From an uncultured Candidatus Thioglobus sp. (GTDB taxonomy: Bacteria > Pseudomonadota > Gammaproteobacteria > PS1 > Pseudothioglobaceae): DNA of 64,000 nt. The notes under the pieces were generated by a model. It saw only the letters and a list, made by a program, of their open reading frames with translations, was not told the DNA's origin and did no database searches. The stretch lies in NCBI GenBank assembly GCA_905612405.1, contig CAJQRX010000007.1, positions 1 to 64,000 on the forward strand. Direction: 5' to 3'. The position numbers and the translations under genes are program-made. How positions within the stretch are numbered: position 1 is the first letter of the stretch; each line of letters starts with the position of its first letter. This document shows positions 55,697 through 64,000 of the stretch, piece after piece.

Positions 55697-57062
55697 TCTA
55701 AATAATATTTGGCAATCGTATAGAGCAATTATTACTTTCTCCCTTATGGGTTTTGTGCTTTTATTTGTTGGTTTCAATCAGTCATGGGCACTCGTAATAG
55801 GCATTATTAACATGTCTTTGATTTCAGCTATTATGGCTTTAGGTGTTAATATTCAATGGGGCTATGCTGGTTTATTCAATGTTGGAATTATGGGGTTTGC
55901 TGCTCTAGGAGGCGTTAGTGTTGTTTTGATTTCTCAACAACCTGTAACTGAAGCTATAGATGTTGGCGGCATAAAGATGCTTTTTGCTTTAGCACTAGGA
56001 GCTGCAACGATTGCCGCAGGAGTCTTATTAAACAGAAGGGGGGTTAATAAGTGGTTAATATCTTTAATCGTAGTTATTGGCTATCTCTTTACAAGATTTT
56101 ATTTCTCTGAGGCTTCAAAATTAATTGAAAAAGTAGACCCTGCAATTACAGGCTATTTAGGCGGTTTTGGACTTCCTATAATGCTCTCTTGGATAGTTGG
56201 CGGTTTAGCTGCAGCTGGAGCTGCATGGTGGATTGGAAAAATTACCCTAAGTTTGAGGTCAGATTATCTTGCGATAGCAACTCTTGGAATTTCTGAAATT
56301 ATTATTTACGTTATTAAAAATGAAGACTGGTTTGTCAGGGGACTCAAGAATGTTTATGGACTTCAAAGACCTGTCCCTTATGAAGTAGATATGCAGAAAT
56401 CAGAATGGCTTCAAAATATTGTTGCCTGGATTCACAGATCAGAACTGCAACTTCTATCTCAATCAGAGCAAATTAGTAAGCTAAGTGACTATGTTAGAGA
56501 GGCGTCGGTCGTTTTTGTAAAACTTAGTTATTCAGGATTATTTCTTTTAATTTTAATTGCCTTTATTATGCTTTCTAATCTTGCTTTAAATTCTCCATGG
56601 GGCAGAAAAGTGAGGGCAATCCGAGATAATGAAGTAGCGGCCTCTGCGATGGGTAAGAATATTACACGCCAACATCTACAAATTTTTGTTATAGGATCAG
56701 CAATTGTTGGCGTTGCTGGTGCATTACTAGTGACCTATGATGGAATATTTATTCCCACTGCATATCAGCCACTTCGATTTACTTTTTTAATATGGGTGAT
56801 GGTCATTGTTGGAGGATCAGGTAATAATCTAGGGTCAGTTCTAGGAGCTTTTATTATGTGGTTTATTTGGATTCAATCTGGACCTATAGGTCTCTGGGCA
56901 GTTGAAATGCTTGGTAATTATGTTCAAGAAGGAAATACGTCACTAGAATTTATAGAAGATCGAGTTCACTATCTAAGACTTATCTTTATGGGCAGCATAA
57001 TGCTCTTGATCATGAGATTTTCTCCTGGTGGAATTCTTCCAGAGAAAAATAAAGAGCTGTAA
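55689..57062 (+). CDS. livM: Branched-chain amino-acid-type ABC transporter permease (LivM-like)
   Basis: The second permease, 457 residues, with MALGVNIQWGYAGLFNVGIMGFAALGG near residue 45, LRSDYLAIATLGISEIIIYVIKNEDWFVRG, WGRKVRAIRDNEVAASAMGKNITRQHLQIFVIGSAIVGVAGALL and FLIWVMVIVGGSGNNLGSVLGAFIMW. It is longer than E. coli LivM (425) because of a loop of about 60 residues between two helices (about residues 225-285). The start overlaps livH by 8 bases. A hairpin with a T-run follows the gene. Confidence 0.92.
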   Translation: MNNLNNIWQSYRAIITFSLMGFVLLFVGFNQSWALVIGIINMSLISAIMALGVNIQWGYAGLFNVGIMGFAALGGVSVVLISQQPVTEAIDVGGIKMLFALALGAATIAAGVLLNRRGVNKWLISLIVVIGYLFTRFYFSEASKLIEKVDPAITGYLGGFGLPIMLSWIVGGLAAAGAAWWIGKITLSLRSDYLAIATLGISEIIIYVIKNEDWFVRGLKNVYGLQRPVPYEVDMQKSEWLQNIVAWIHRSELQLLSQSEQISKLSDYVREASVVFVKLSYSGLFLLILIAFIMLSNLALNSPWGRKVRAIRDNEVAASAMGKNITRQHLQIFVIGSAIVGVAGALLVTYDGIFIPTAYQPLRFTFLIWVMVIVGGSGNNLGSVLGAFIMWFIWIQSGPIGLWAVEMLGNYVQEGNTSLEFIEDRVHYLRLIFMGSIMLLIMRFSPGGILPEKNKEL

Positions 57063-57084
57063 GATACTCTTTAAATTGGGCTGA

Positions 57085-57121
57085 AATGAACTATTCTAGA
57101 AAGGTTTGGTTCATTTTTTTT
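57085..57121 (+). terminator. Probable terminator between livM and the binding-protein gene
   Basis: AAATGAAC and GTTCATTT form an 8-base stem around a 17-base loop that itself holds TTCTAGAA, and seven T residues run from the second arm. The stem is AT-rich and the loop long, so efficiency may be partial. It lies about 20 bases after livM and would let the binding protein be transcribed separately at a higher level. Confidence 0.45.
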
Positions 57122-57238
57122 ATAATATTTTCAACACAAACTACAGGAAACTGTTTATCATTAACGTGATTCCCATTAGAAATACGCTTTAATGCTTTAT
57201 TAGGTGTAGGGACTCTTTTTTATATTTTAGGAGACGAA

Positions 57239-58420
57239 ATGAAAAGTTATTTAAAAACAACAGCTGGATTTGTATTATCAGCTACGATGGCATCAGTATC
57301 ACATGCTGATGTAACTATAGGAGAGCTGCAGGGCTTTACTGGGCCGCTTGAATCAATGATTGGTGCGATGTCTGGTGGTGCAAACTTAGCAGTAACTGAA
57401 GCTAATGCTTCTGGTAACTATCTTCAAGGAACAATTAATGTTGTCCAGGGCGATTCAGTATGTATCGATCCAGCAGTTGCGATTGCTCAAGCAGAAAAAA
57501 TGATTAATGATGATAATGTTATGGCTATTATGGGCCCTAATTGTTCAGGTAATACTGGTGCAGTTATAACAAATGTTCTTGTACCTAATGGTATAGTTTC
57601 AATTTCACCATCAGCTACTTCACCTGCTTTAACAACTCTAGAAGACGGTGGATGGTTCTTTAGAACTGCTCCTTCAGATGCTAGACAAGGTCCAGTACTT
57701 GCAAGTATTGCAATGTCAAGAGGACAAACTGATATGGCTGTAACTCACTCAAATAGTGACTATGGTAAAGGTTTGGCTGATGCATTTGTAACTGCTTATG
57801 AAGCTATGGGCGGAATAGTTACGGTTATGGCTGGACACGATGACGACAAGGCTGACTATTCAGCTGACGTTGCTGCATTGTCTGCAGGTGGCTCAGCTAC
57901 TTTAGCTATATTAGGTTATGCTGATACTGGTGGTAGAGGAATTATTGCTGCTTCTGAAGATACTGGTGCATTTTCTGACTATGTATTTGGTGATGGTATG
58001 ATAAGTGCAGTAACTGAAGCTGCTGTTGGAGATGGTTCATGGGGAACTTTACCTTCTCCTGATGCAACTCTTGGTGCTAACTGGGTTGCAGTAGCTGAAG
58101 CTGGAGGTGTTGATGGTTCTGGTGTATATTCAGCTGAATCTTATGATGCTATGGCATTGATTATTCTAGCTTCACAGGCTGCAGGTTCATCAGATAGAGC
58201 AGCTATTCAAGCACAAGTAATGAATGTTGCTAACGGTCCAGGTAATGAATGCCACGCTGGTAAATTGGCTTTATGTCTAAAATGGATTTCAGGCGGCTTA
58301 TTAGTTGACTATGTTGGTGCGACCGGTGTTGAATTAGACGCAGGTGGAACAGCCAATGGTTCATATGCTGAGCGTGAAGTTATTGGTGGTGCTTTCACTA
58401 ATATCAAGATACATAAGTAA
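57239..58420 (+). CDS. livJ: Branched-chain amino-acid-type ABC transporter substrate-binding protein
   Basis: This periplasmic protein of 393 residues captures the ligand for the LivGFHM importer. It has a signal peptide cleaved near SHADVTIG, then the Peripla_BP_6-type layout: LQGFTGPLESMIGAMSGGANLAVTEANASG, MAIMGPNCSGNTGAV, VSISPSATSPALT, FFRTAPSDARQGPVLASIA and SNSDYGKGLADAFVTAYEAMGG. The sequence uses few lysines and many A, G, D and T residues, unlike its neighbours, as secreted abundant proteins often do. A strong AGGAG precedes the ATG and a terminator follows. The ligand cannot be read off. Confidence 0.92.
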   Translation: MKSYLKTTAGFVLSATMASVSHADVTIGELQGFTGPLESMIGAMSGGANLAVTEANASGNYLQGTINVVQGDSVCIDPAVAIAQAEKMINDDNVMAIMGPNCSGNTGAVITNVLVPNGIVSISPSATSPALTTLEDGGWFFRTAPSDARQGPVLASIAMSRGQTDMAVTHSNSDYGKGLADAFVTAYEAMGGIVTVMAGHDDDKADYSADVAALSAGGSATLAILGYADTGGRGIIAASEDTGAFSDYVFGDGMISAVTEAAVGDGSWGTLPSPDATLGANWVAVAEAGGVDGSGVYSAESYDAMALIILASQAAGSSDRAAIQAQVMNVANGPGNECHAGKLALCLKWISGGLLVDYVGATGVELDAGGTANGSYAEREVIGGAFTNIKIHK

Positions 58421-58440
58421 TAAGCTTTAAGTATTGATTC

Positions 58441-58468
58441 AAAAGCCCATCTTATGATGGGCTTTTTA
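58441..58468 (+). terminator. Rho-independent terminator after the binding-protein gene
   Basis: AAAAGCCCATC, a TTAT loop and GATGGGCTTTTT form an 11-base perfect stem ending in a T-run, 20 bases after the stop codon. It is the strongest terminator in this part of the window and ends the importer operon. Confidence 0.9.
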
Positions 58469-58563
58469 TTATTAGCATTATTTAGCTAATATATGAATTT
58501 ACAACTTTTTATTGGATTGGTATTATAATAAACTTAGGTTTGAGAAAAATAAGGGCAATCAAA

Positions 58564-58911
58564 ATGAATAATAATGAAATCTTAGAAAGCATAAAAAAAG
58601 TTTTTAAACTTACACTAAATAAGTTAGATAACCATTACATGTTTTATCTAGATGAAATGGTGACCCCAAAGTTAATAACGCTTCTCTATTGGATACTTTT
58701 ATTTGCCTCTATAACAAATGGGCTTGGAGATATATTCTGGGATGGTGATTTTTGGCGCGGAGTAGTTTGGATAATTGGTGGCTCTTTAGCCTCTAGAGTA
58801 GCCTGTGAGCTAGTTGTAATTCTATTTAGAATTAATGAAAACCTGAATGATATCAATGAAAAAACAACTGAAATTAAAGGCCTTGATAATAGTGGTGTTG
58901 ACAAAAAATAA
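58564..58911 (+). CDS. DUF4282-like small membrane protein
   Basis: The 115-residue product (ATG 58564; the track's start is 24 bases upstream) has a soluble N-terminal stretch with FYLDEMVTPKLITLLYWILLF, then two membrane segments around residues 34-52 and 62-86. The second holds WRGVVWIIGGSLASRVACELVVILFRINENLNDI. This RxxxELxxVxFRIxENL pattern is typical of DUF4282 proteins, whose function is unknown. A polar tail follows. It stands between the importer's terminator and the rarD-like gene. Confidence 0.8.
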   Translation: MNNNEILESIKKVFKLTLNKLDNHYMFYLDEMVTPKLITLLYWILLFASITNGLGDIFWDGDFWRGVVWIIGGSLASRVACELVVILFRINENLNDINEKTTEIKGLDNSGVDKK

Positions 58912-58983
58912 CTACTAGCATTAATAAAAAAAGCAGAATATTTAGTCTACAATAGCCTTTTTTCTTTTGTAAGTTATAGTTTT

Positions 58984-59847
58984 ATGAATAAAGGCATCCT
59001 GCTTGTGCTATCAGGCTACCTAATGTGGGGAGCATTCCCTCTTTATTGGGCATTACTGAACCATGTCAACCCATCAGAAGTTCTTATTCATAGGATTGTG
59101 TGGTCAATTCCTGTTCTATTTGCTCTTGTCTACTTCAAGCCATCTTGGCAGGCAAGCTTCAAAGTGGCAATATCTTCTAAAAAAGAACTATTTTTTTTAT
59201 TTTTAACTGCCATCCTTATTACTATTAATTGGGGAGGGTATATTCTTGCTGTAAATTTAGAGCGAGTAGTTGAAGCATCTATGGGATATTTCTTAGCGCC
59301 AGTCATAAACATGATTGGTGGCTATATTTTTTTCCATGAAAGAATTTCTAGACTTAAGCAGTGGGCAGTATTTTTTGCAACAATAGGCGCCTTATATTAC
59401 GTTTTTAGTGGTGATTCATTTCCATGGCTTGGCCTTATTATTGGGCTTACTTTCTCTTCGTATGGAATTGCAAGAAAGGCAATGGTTACATCAGCAGTTC
59501 CAGGGCTATATATTGAGACATTACTTCTCTTACCATTTATTTTTATATTTAGCTTATGGTTTTATGCAAATTATGATTTAGCTATTTTTAATATAAATAT
59601 GTCAACAGATATTTTATTAATTTTGGCAGGAATTGTTACTGTTGTTCCATTGGCATTATTTAATGCTGGTGCAAAATTGCTTCCAATGACAACCGTAGGT
59701 ATATTATTCTTAATCACTCCTACATTGCAGTTTTTAGTTGGCTATGTATTATATGATGAGCCTGTTAATTTCAATCAATTGCTTGGATTTATAGGAGTTT
59801 GGGCTGGACTTATTATGTATAGTTATGCTCTTATCAAGGGCAAATAG
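58984..59847 (+). CDS. rarD: RarD-like EamA/DMT family transporter
   Basis: The 287-residue protein has about ten membrane segments and matches RarD-type members of the drug/metabolite transporter superfamily. It begins LLVLSGYLMWGAFPLYWALLNHVNPSEVLIHRIVWS, then TINWGGYILAVNLERVVEASMGYFLAPV and LGLIIGLTFSSYGIARK. The end is FNAGAKLLPMTTVGILFLITPTLQFLVGYVLYDEP. E. coli RarD is 296 residues and its substrate is unknown. It precedes a methyltransferase and a second EamA gene on the same strand. Confidence 0.9.
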   Translation: MNKGILLVLSGYLMWGAFPLYWALLNHVNPSEVLIHRIVWSIPVLFALVYFKPSWQASFKVAISSKKELFFLFLTAILITINWGGYILAVNLERVVEASMGYFLAPVINMIGGYIFFHERISRLKQWAVFFATIGALYYVFSGDSFPWLGLIIGLTFSSYGIARKAMVTSAVPGLYIETLLLLPFIFIFSLWFYANYDLAIFNINMSTDILLILAGIVTVVPLALFNAGAKLLPMTTVGILFLITPTLQFLVGYVLYDEPVNFNQLLGFIGVWAGLIMYSYALIKGK

Positions 59848-59893
59848 TCATCTTAAAATTAAAGTTTACTGATGATTTTTATGTGTAAATTTT

Positions 59894-60526
59894 ATGAAGA
59901 ATACTAAGAAAATGATTCCTACAATTTTTAAAACACTTCATGTAGCAAATCTAGATGAATTAGGAGAGCTCTATAAAAATTGGGATGACTATGAGAATGA
60001 TGTTATTCAATTAGCGGGATATGTTGGACACATAGTTACAACTGAGGCTTTAATTAGACACTTAAAAAATAAGGATGCTAAGATATTAGATGCAGGTTGT
60101 GGTACAGGATTTGTAGGAGATATTCTTTATCATAAAGGATATAAAAATATAGTTGGTGTGGATTTTTCAAAGGAAATGCTTACTAGAGCTCTTAAAAAAA
60201 ATGTTTATGAGTCTCTAAGTTTGTGTGATTTAACTCAAAAGTTAGACTTTAAAGATAATTCTTTTGATGCTATCGTTTGTGCTGGCACTTTTACATGTGG
60301 TCATGTGGGTCCTCAAGCGCTCAATGAAATGGTAAGAATAACAAAAAATGAAGGGTACATAAGCTTTACTGTTCGAAGACAAGAGTGGGATGCCTCACCT
60401 TATGAAAAGTTTATTAATGACTTACAAAGTTCTAAGTTATGGCGTCAGATTGAGCGATACACATCTGAATACAGCACTAAAGAGGGCGTAAACTGTGAAC
60501 TATGCTTGTTTCAAGTAACTAAATAA
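59894..60526 (+). CDS. Class I SAM-dependent methyltransferase
   Basis: This 210-residue protein has a Rossmann-type methyltransferase domain with the SAM-binding motif ILDAGCGTGFVGDILYHKG near residue 64, the acidic loop IVGVDFSKEML, SLCDLTQKLDFKDNSFDAIVCAGTFTCGHV (motif II-III) and a C-terminal strand ending NCELCLFQVTK. These features fit small-molecule methyltransferases of the Methyltransf_11 type. The acceptor is unknown. It lies between two EamA transporter genes, only 6 bases before the second. Confidence 0.82.
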   Translation: MKNTKKMIPTIFKTLHVANLDELGELYKNWDDYENDVIQLAGYVGHIVTTEALIRHLKNKDAKILDAGCGTGFVGDILYHKGYKNIVGVDFSKEMLTRALKKNVYESLSLCDLTQKLDFKDNSFDAIVCAGTFTCGHVGPQALNEMVRITKNEGYISFTVRRQEWDASPYEKFINDLQSSKLWRQIERYTSEYSTKEGVNCELCLFQVTK

Positions 60527-60532
60527 AATAAT

Positions 60533-61441
60533 ATGTTTTCAAGCCTTTCTAATCAAAATAAAGCGTACCTTTTTGCGGGAATTGTTATTTTTTTCTGGTC
60601 TTCTGTTGCTACCGCTTTTAAACTTGCATTAAATCATTTAGAGCCTATTCAGTTGGTTTTTTATTCGACACTATTTTCAGTAATAGTTCTTTTTTTAATT
60701 ACGTTTTTTCAAGGCAAGCTAGTTTTAATTAAGAGTTTCTCGAAAAGGGCACTAATACATTGCGCTTTTCTTGGTCTTTTAAATCCCTGCCTTTATTACA
60801 TAATTCTTTTTAAGGGTTATGATATTTTGCCCGCACAAGAGGCCATGGTGATCAACTTTAGCTGGCCTATTATGATTGTTATTTTATCCATTCCAATCCT
60901 TAAACAAAAAATTGATATTAAATCCTTTTTGTCAATTGTTGTTTGCTATATTGGAGTTGCAGTTATCGCCTCAAAAGGCAATGTATTTTCAATGCATTTT
61001 GAGAGCCCTTTAGGTGTTGGATATATTTTATTTACGACTATTATATGGTCTTTATTCTGGCTTTTTAATACCAAAAATTCTAATGATTCTGTAGTGAGCT
61101 TATTTTTAATTTTTTTATTTAGTTTGCCCTATATTTTGATAATTGTTTATTTGAGTGACTCATTTGTCATTCCTTCATTAAAAGGGGTTATTGGCTCTGC
61201 ATATATAGGTCTATTTGAGATGGGAGTTTCTGTAGTTCTTTGGCAATTAGCTTTAAAAACCTCAACAACTGTTTCAAGGGTTGCTAGCCTTGTTTTTATA
61301 ACTCCTTTTTTATCTTTGTTGATTCTGCATTTTGTATTAAAAGAGGACATATTGGCTTCAACTATTTTTGGTGTTATTCTGATTTGTTTAGGCCTAATAT
61401 TACAAAAATACTTTACAAGAAAGAGTGTTGAAACTTCTTGA
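60533..61441 (+). CDS. EamA/DMT family transporter
   Basis: The 302-residue inner-membrane protein has ten predicted segments in two EamA repeats: AGIVIFFWSSVATAFKLALNHLEPIQLVFYSTL, then YDILPAQEAMVINFSWPIMIVIL, and in the second half IGLFEMGVSVVLWQLALKTSTTVSRVASLVFITPFLSLLILHFVLKED. Family members export metabolites such as amino acids or purines, and the cargo here is unknown. It is a different branch from the rarD-like gene two genes upstream. Confidence 0.88.
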   Translation: MFSSLSNQNKAYLFAGIVIFFWSSVATAFKLALNHLEPIQLVFYSTLFSVIVLFLITFFQGKLVLIKSFSKRALIHCAFLGLLNPCLYYIILFKGYDILPAQEAMVINFSWPIMIVILSIPILKQKIDIKSFLSIVVCYIGVAVIASKGNVFSMHFESPLGVGYILFTTIIWSLFWLFNTKNSNDSVVSLFLIFLFSLPYILIIVYLSDSFVIPSLKGVIGSAYIGLFEMGVSVVLWQLALKTSTTVSRVASLVFITPFLSLLILHFVLKEDILASTIFGVILICLGLILQKYFTRKSVETS

Positions 61442-61500
61442 TTCTCAAGAAACTGTAATAATTTAATATATAATTCTCATTTTTAGCTAAGGACGAAGAT

Positions 61501-62031
61501 ATGTCTTATCTTACTAAACTTAAAGGCTCTCCAGCACTTATTCCACCAAGACCGTCATTTAAAGAGATGGGTTTTATTTCCTTAGGTGTGTTTCTAGCAG
61601 CGTGCGTAATTGGATTTTTAGCTTATTACACAAATGAGCCAATAATTATGGGCTCGTTTGGCGCGTCAATTTTTGTTTTATTTGTACTTCCAGACTCTCC
61701 CTTTGCGCAGCCTAGAAATGTAATTTTTGGGCATTTTGTCACAACTCTCGTTGGACTTATTTTTTACCACTTAGTTAGTTCTGACTGGTGGAGTATGGCG
61801 TTAGCTTTAGCTTTTGCTATAGCATTAATGCTGTTCCTAAGAATTCCTCACCCACCGGCAGGATCTAATCCTTTTATTGTTTTTTTACTAGGTGCTAATA
61901 ATGACCCCATGATTATAGGTTCGTGGGATTTTTTGTGGATGCCAACCCTTATAGGCTCAGTATTGATAGTAATTGTTGCTCTTCTTTATAACAATATATC
62001 TAAAAATAGAAGTTACCCTAAATACTGGTAA
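61501..62031 (+). CDS. HPP family membrane protein
   Basis: The 176-residue protein has four or five membrane segments and the family motifs PNEPIIMGSFGASIFVLFVLPDSPFAQPRNVIFGH-like (here NEPIIMGSFGAS and FAQPRN) and PHPPAGSNPF near residue 118. HPP proteins form integral membrane modules; plant plastid members take part in nitrite uptake, but bacterial substrates are mostly untested. GGACGA precedes the ATG as a ribosome site, and a TATAAT sits at 61469-61474. It converges on rutE. Confidence 0.85.
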   Translation: MSYLTKLKGSPALIPPRPSFKEMGFISLGVFLAACVIGFLAYYTNEPIIMGSFGASIFVLFVLPDSPFAQPRNVIFGHFVTTLVGLIFYHLVSSDWWSMALALAFAIALMLFLRIPHPPAGSNPFIVFLLGANNDPMIIGSWDFLWMPTLIGSVLIVIVALLYNNISKNRSYPKYW

Positions 62032-62064
62032 CAATTTTTTTTAAATGTTATTTTGAGTTAGTTA

Positions 62065-62646
62065 TTATAAGATTTTACAAGCATCATCAAAATTTAGCCG
62101 TGGCGCTCGAGGACGCAATTTTGATTCATCTCCATAACCAATTCCACAAATAAAAATAGCTTTATTCTTATTATCTGGGAAGAATTCCTGATTAAGTTTC
62201 TCTTTATTAAACCCAAGCATTGGACAGCAATCCAGTCCTATGGATCTAGCAGCTATAATAAAGTATGCGCCTTGAAGTGCTGAGTTAAATTCCGCAACAT
62301 TTTTAATCATTTTATCTTTACCTTCGTAAAAATATTTGGCATCATTATGCGGAGAAAGGGTCGGTAATGATTCATAAAATTTAGTGTCATAGCTAATAAT
62401 TGCTATAGAAGGAGCATTCATAGCTTTATCAATATTTCCATCATCTAGCGAAAGCTTGATTCTATTTTTTGCTTCATCACTTCGGATAAATATGAACCTT
62501 GCAGGACAGCAATTGCCAGAAGTTGGTGCAAATTTTAGCAAATCATAGATTTGATGAATTTGATCATTAGTAATATCTTTATTTAACCATCCCTTATGAC
62601 TTCGGGCTTTTATAAAAAGTGTATCTAGAATTTCAGTGGAAAACAT
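62065..62646 (-). CDS. rutE: RutE-like nitroreductase family protein (malonic semialdehyde reductase-like)
   Basis: The 193-residue flavin reductase is in the nitroreductase family and is most like RutE/YdfG-type malonic semialdehyde reductases. Motifs are FIKARSHKGWLNKDITNDQIHQIYDLLKFAPTSGNCCPARFIFIRS, SALQGAYFIIAARSIGLDCCPMLGF and GIGYGDESKLRPRAPRLNFDDACKIL, each with a clear counterpart in E. coli RutE (196 residues). The rest of the rut uracil-degradation operon is absent here, so the physiological substrate is open. I start at the second ATG of the track frame. Confidence 0.82.
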   Translation of the reverse strand: MFSTEILDTLFIKARSHKGWLNKDITNDQIHQIYDLLKFAPTSGNCCPARFIFIRSDEAKNRIKLSLDDGNIDKAMNAPSIAIISYDTKFYESLPTLSPHNDAKYFYEGKDKMIKNVAEFNSALQGAYFIIAARSIGLDCCPMLGFNKEKLNQEFFPDNKNKAIFICGIGYGDESKLRPRAPRLNFDDACKIL

Positions 62647-62736
62647 ATAGCCTATCATTATTAATTATTCATCATTAATTATATGTTCTTCTAGTGTATC
62701 TTTAATAATAGAATTTGAAAGATATAAAATTGCATT

Positions 62737-63075
62737 ATGACAAACTGTATTTTTTGCTCAATTATTAAGGGCGATATACCTGCTGAAAAACTTTATGAAG
62801 ATGACAATGTGTTGGCTTTTAAAGATGTAAATGCGCAAGCTCCTGAACATTTTTTAGTAATACCAAAAGAGCATATTTCTACGCCTAATGATGCTAATGA
62901 TGAAACCCTTCTTGGAAAACTAAATACTACTGCAGTAATGATTGCTAAAGAGCGTGGATTTGCTGAAAGTGGTTACAGACTTGTTATGAACTGTAATGGT
63001 GATGGCTGTCAAAGTGTATTTCATATTCACCTTCATTGCTTGGGTGGAAGGCAGTTGAATTGGCCACCAGGTTGA
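62737..63075 (+). CDS. hinT: HIT family protein (histidine triad nucleotide-binding)
   Basis: HinT hydrolyses purine phosphoramidates such as AMP-lysine. The 112-residue protein starts CIFCSIIKGDIPAEKLYEDDNVLAFKDVNAQAPEHFLVIPKEHIS and ends with GDGCQSVFHIHLHCLGGRQLNWPPG, carrying the HxHxHxx nucleotide-binding triad. Length matches bacterial HinT (about 115-119). The CxxC near the N terminus is common to many HIT proteins. It precedes parC by 114 bases. Confidence 0.95.
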   Translation: MTNCIFCSIIKGDIPAEKLYEDDNVLAFKDVNAQAPEHFLVIPKEHISTPNDANDETLLGKLNTTAVMIAKERGFAESGYRLVMNCNGDGCQSVFHIHLHCLGGRQLNWPPG

Positions 63076-63189
63076 GCCTTTCAAGGAAGATAAATAATTA
63101 ATCTTAAATGAGCTCAGAGTTGAATTAAAATAACGCCAACTCCATCTCTTATTTGAGCTGGACTTTTCGAAATATAAACTAAGGAATGA

Positions 63190-64000
63190 ATGAGCCAAAA
63201 CGGCATTGAGCGACAAAGCGTTGGAGAATATAGTGAACGCGCTTATCTTGATTATTCAATGTACGTCATTCTCGATCGTGCGCTACCCTTCATTGGGGAT
63301 GGCTTAAAACCAGTTCAAAGAAGAATAATCTATGCGATGAGTGAGCTTGGACTCAAATCGACTGCGAAATTTAAAAAATCTGCTAGAACTGTTGGTGATG
63401 TCCTAGGTAAATTTCATCCTCATGGTGATAGTGCATGCTATGAAGCAATGGTTTTAATGGCGCAGCCTTTTTCTTACCGCTATCCTTTTATTGACGGTCA
63501 GGGAAACTGGGGAGCACCAGATGATCCTAAGTCTTTTGCAGCGATGCGTTATACGGAATCTAAATTATCACCTTATGCAGATTTACTTCTAGCTGAAATT
63601 AATAAAGGCACAGTTAGTTGGACTGATAATTTTGATGGAACGATTCAAGAACCTCTTCAACTGCCTGCTCAGGTTCCAAATTTATTGCTTAACGGAACAT
63701 CTGGGATTGCTGTTGGTATGGCAACAGATGTTCCACCGCATAATCTTTTAGAGGTTATTTCTGCGTGCATTAGGCTTTTAGAAAAACCTTCAATTGATCT
63801 TGATGCGCTTATGAAGATCATTCCAGCTCCTGACTATCCAACGGATGCTTATATTGTTAGTTCAAAAGAAGATCTTCGTCAAATGTATGAGACTGGAAAT
63901 GGTTCGGTCAAAATGAGGGCAGGCTATATTAAAGAAGATGGTGAAATAGTTATTGAATCTCTTCCTTACCAGACATCAGGCGCTAAGGTGATTACTCAAA
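63190..64000 (+). CDS. parC: DNA topoisomerase IV subunit A (5' part)
   Basis: The gene runs off the right edge, so only the first 270 codons are present; the ORF track omitted it. ParC forms the DNA-cleaving half of topoisomerase IV, which unlinks replicated chromosomes. The start [19 protein letters not shown] is followed by the winged-helix region, [22 protein letters not shown], the quinolone-region [13 protein letters not shown] and the [11 protein letters not shown] segment with the catalytic Tyr. The Ser-Ala order and [26 protein letters not shown] are ParC-like and not GyrA-like. AAGGA precedes the ATG. Confidence 0.95.
   Translation, partial: MSQNGIERQSVGEYSERAYLDYSMYVILDRALPFIGDGLKPVQRRIIYAMSELGLKSTAKFKKSARTVGDVLGKFHPHGDSACYEAMVLMAQPFSYRYPFIDGQGNWGAPDDPKSFAAMRYTESKLSPYADLLLAEINKGTVSWTDNFDGTIQEPLQLPAQVPNLLLNGTSGIAVGMATDVPPHNLLEVISACIRLLEKPSIDLDALMKIIPAPDYPTDAYIVSSKEDLRQMYETGNGSVKMRAGYIKEDGEIVIESLPYQTSGAKVITQ

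Noticed and set aside
61435-61451. Perfect 7-base inverted repeat (TTCTTGA/TCAAGAA) over the stop of the EamA gene as a terminator
   Set aside because: No T-run follows and the stem is short, so it does not qualify as an intrinsic terminator.
63190-64000. The edge gene as gyrA
   Set aside because: The QRDR-region and downstream blocks ([39 protein letters not shown]) fit ParC better than GyrA.

Overview
The window looks like ordinary chromosome from a marine, AT-rich gammaproteobacterium with a compact genome. Intergenic gaps are short and there are many 1-8 bp gene overlaps. Gammaproteobacterial markers include lpxK/kdsA/kdsB, lolCD, rnm (yciV), yciO, carAB, greA and parC. A complete DsrC next to DsrM- and DsrK-like genes points to a sulfur oxidiser, most plausibly of the SUP05/Arctic96BD-19 (Thioglobus) group. 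That placement is inferred from gene content and was not tested by phylogeny.

Layout. 1-2.4 kb: glmS (minus strand), a small exported protein downstream of it, and a degenerate second copy of the glmS 3' end at the window edge. 2.5-4.5 kb: rnm, yciO and a mazEF-type toxin-antitoxin pair with a palindromic operator. 4.6-13.3 kb: alaS, prmA, thiS (minus), carAB, greA. 13.3-17.8 kb: a tight run of bifunctional aldolase/SDR, mtnP, apt and mtnA that could form a complete route from methylthioadenosine to DHAP plus a two-carbon thioether. 17.8-20.1 kb: a class V aminotransferase and two GNAT acetyltransferases. 20.1-21.5 kb: xerD and a stand-alone rplS. 21.6-25.8 kb: gltD, dsrC, dsrM, dsrK. 25.8-30.1 kb: amidase, tsaE, CaCA antiporter, hemD, an orphan ORF, infA and tRNA-Leu. 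30.2-33.3 kb: the oadGAB sodium pump. 33.4-38.8 kb: lolDC, then lpxK, a Trm112-like gene, kdsB, folD, a glutaredoxin-like gene and a small HExxH protein. 38.8-44.5 kb (minus): purKE, an exported PHP-domain protein that seems to start at ATT, bioHF, thiG. 44.7-49.6 kb: upp, a photolyase, a YjgN-like membrane protein with an M48 peptidase, and a small membrane protein. 49.8-53.1 kb: tRNA-Ser, osmC-like, trpC, kdsA, dapB, yciI-like. 53.2-58.5 kb: a complete branched-chain-amino-acid-type ABC importer. 58.5-64 kb: a DUF4282-like membrane protein, rarD-like, methyltransferase, EamA, HPP, rutE-like nitroreductase, HIT protein and the 5' part of parC.

How the genes work together. Most are housekeeping genes for cell envelope, nucleotides, cofactors and translation. 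The most distinctive units are the MTA-salvage run, the DsrC/DsrM/DsrK electron-transfer group without dsrAB in view, the sodium-pumping oxaloacetate decarboxylase, and the importer. I see no prophage, insertion sequence, CRISPR array or rRNA. No gene-free stretch exceeds 300 bases once the PHP gene is extended upstream and the tRNAs are counted.
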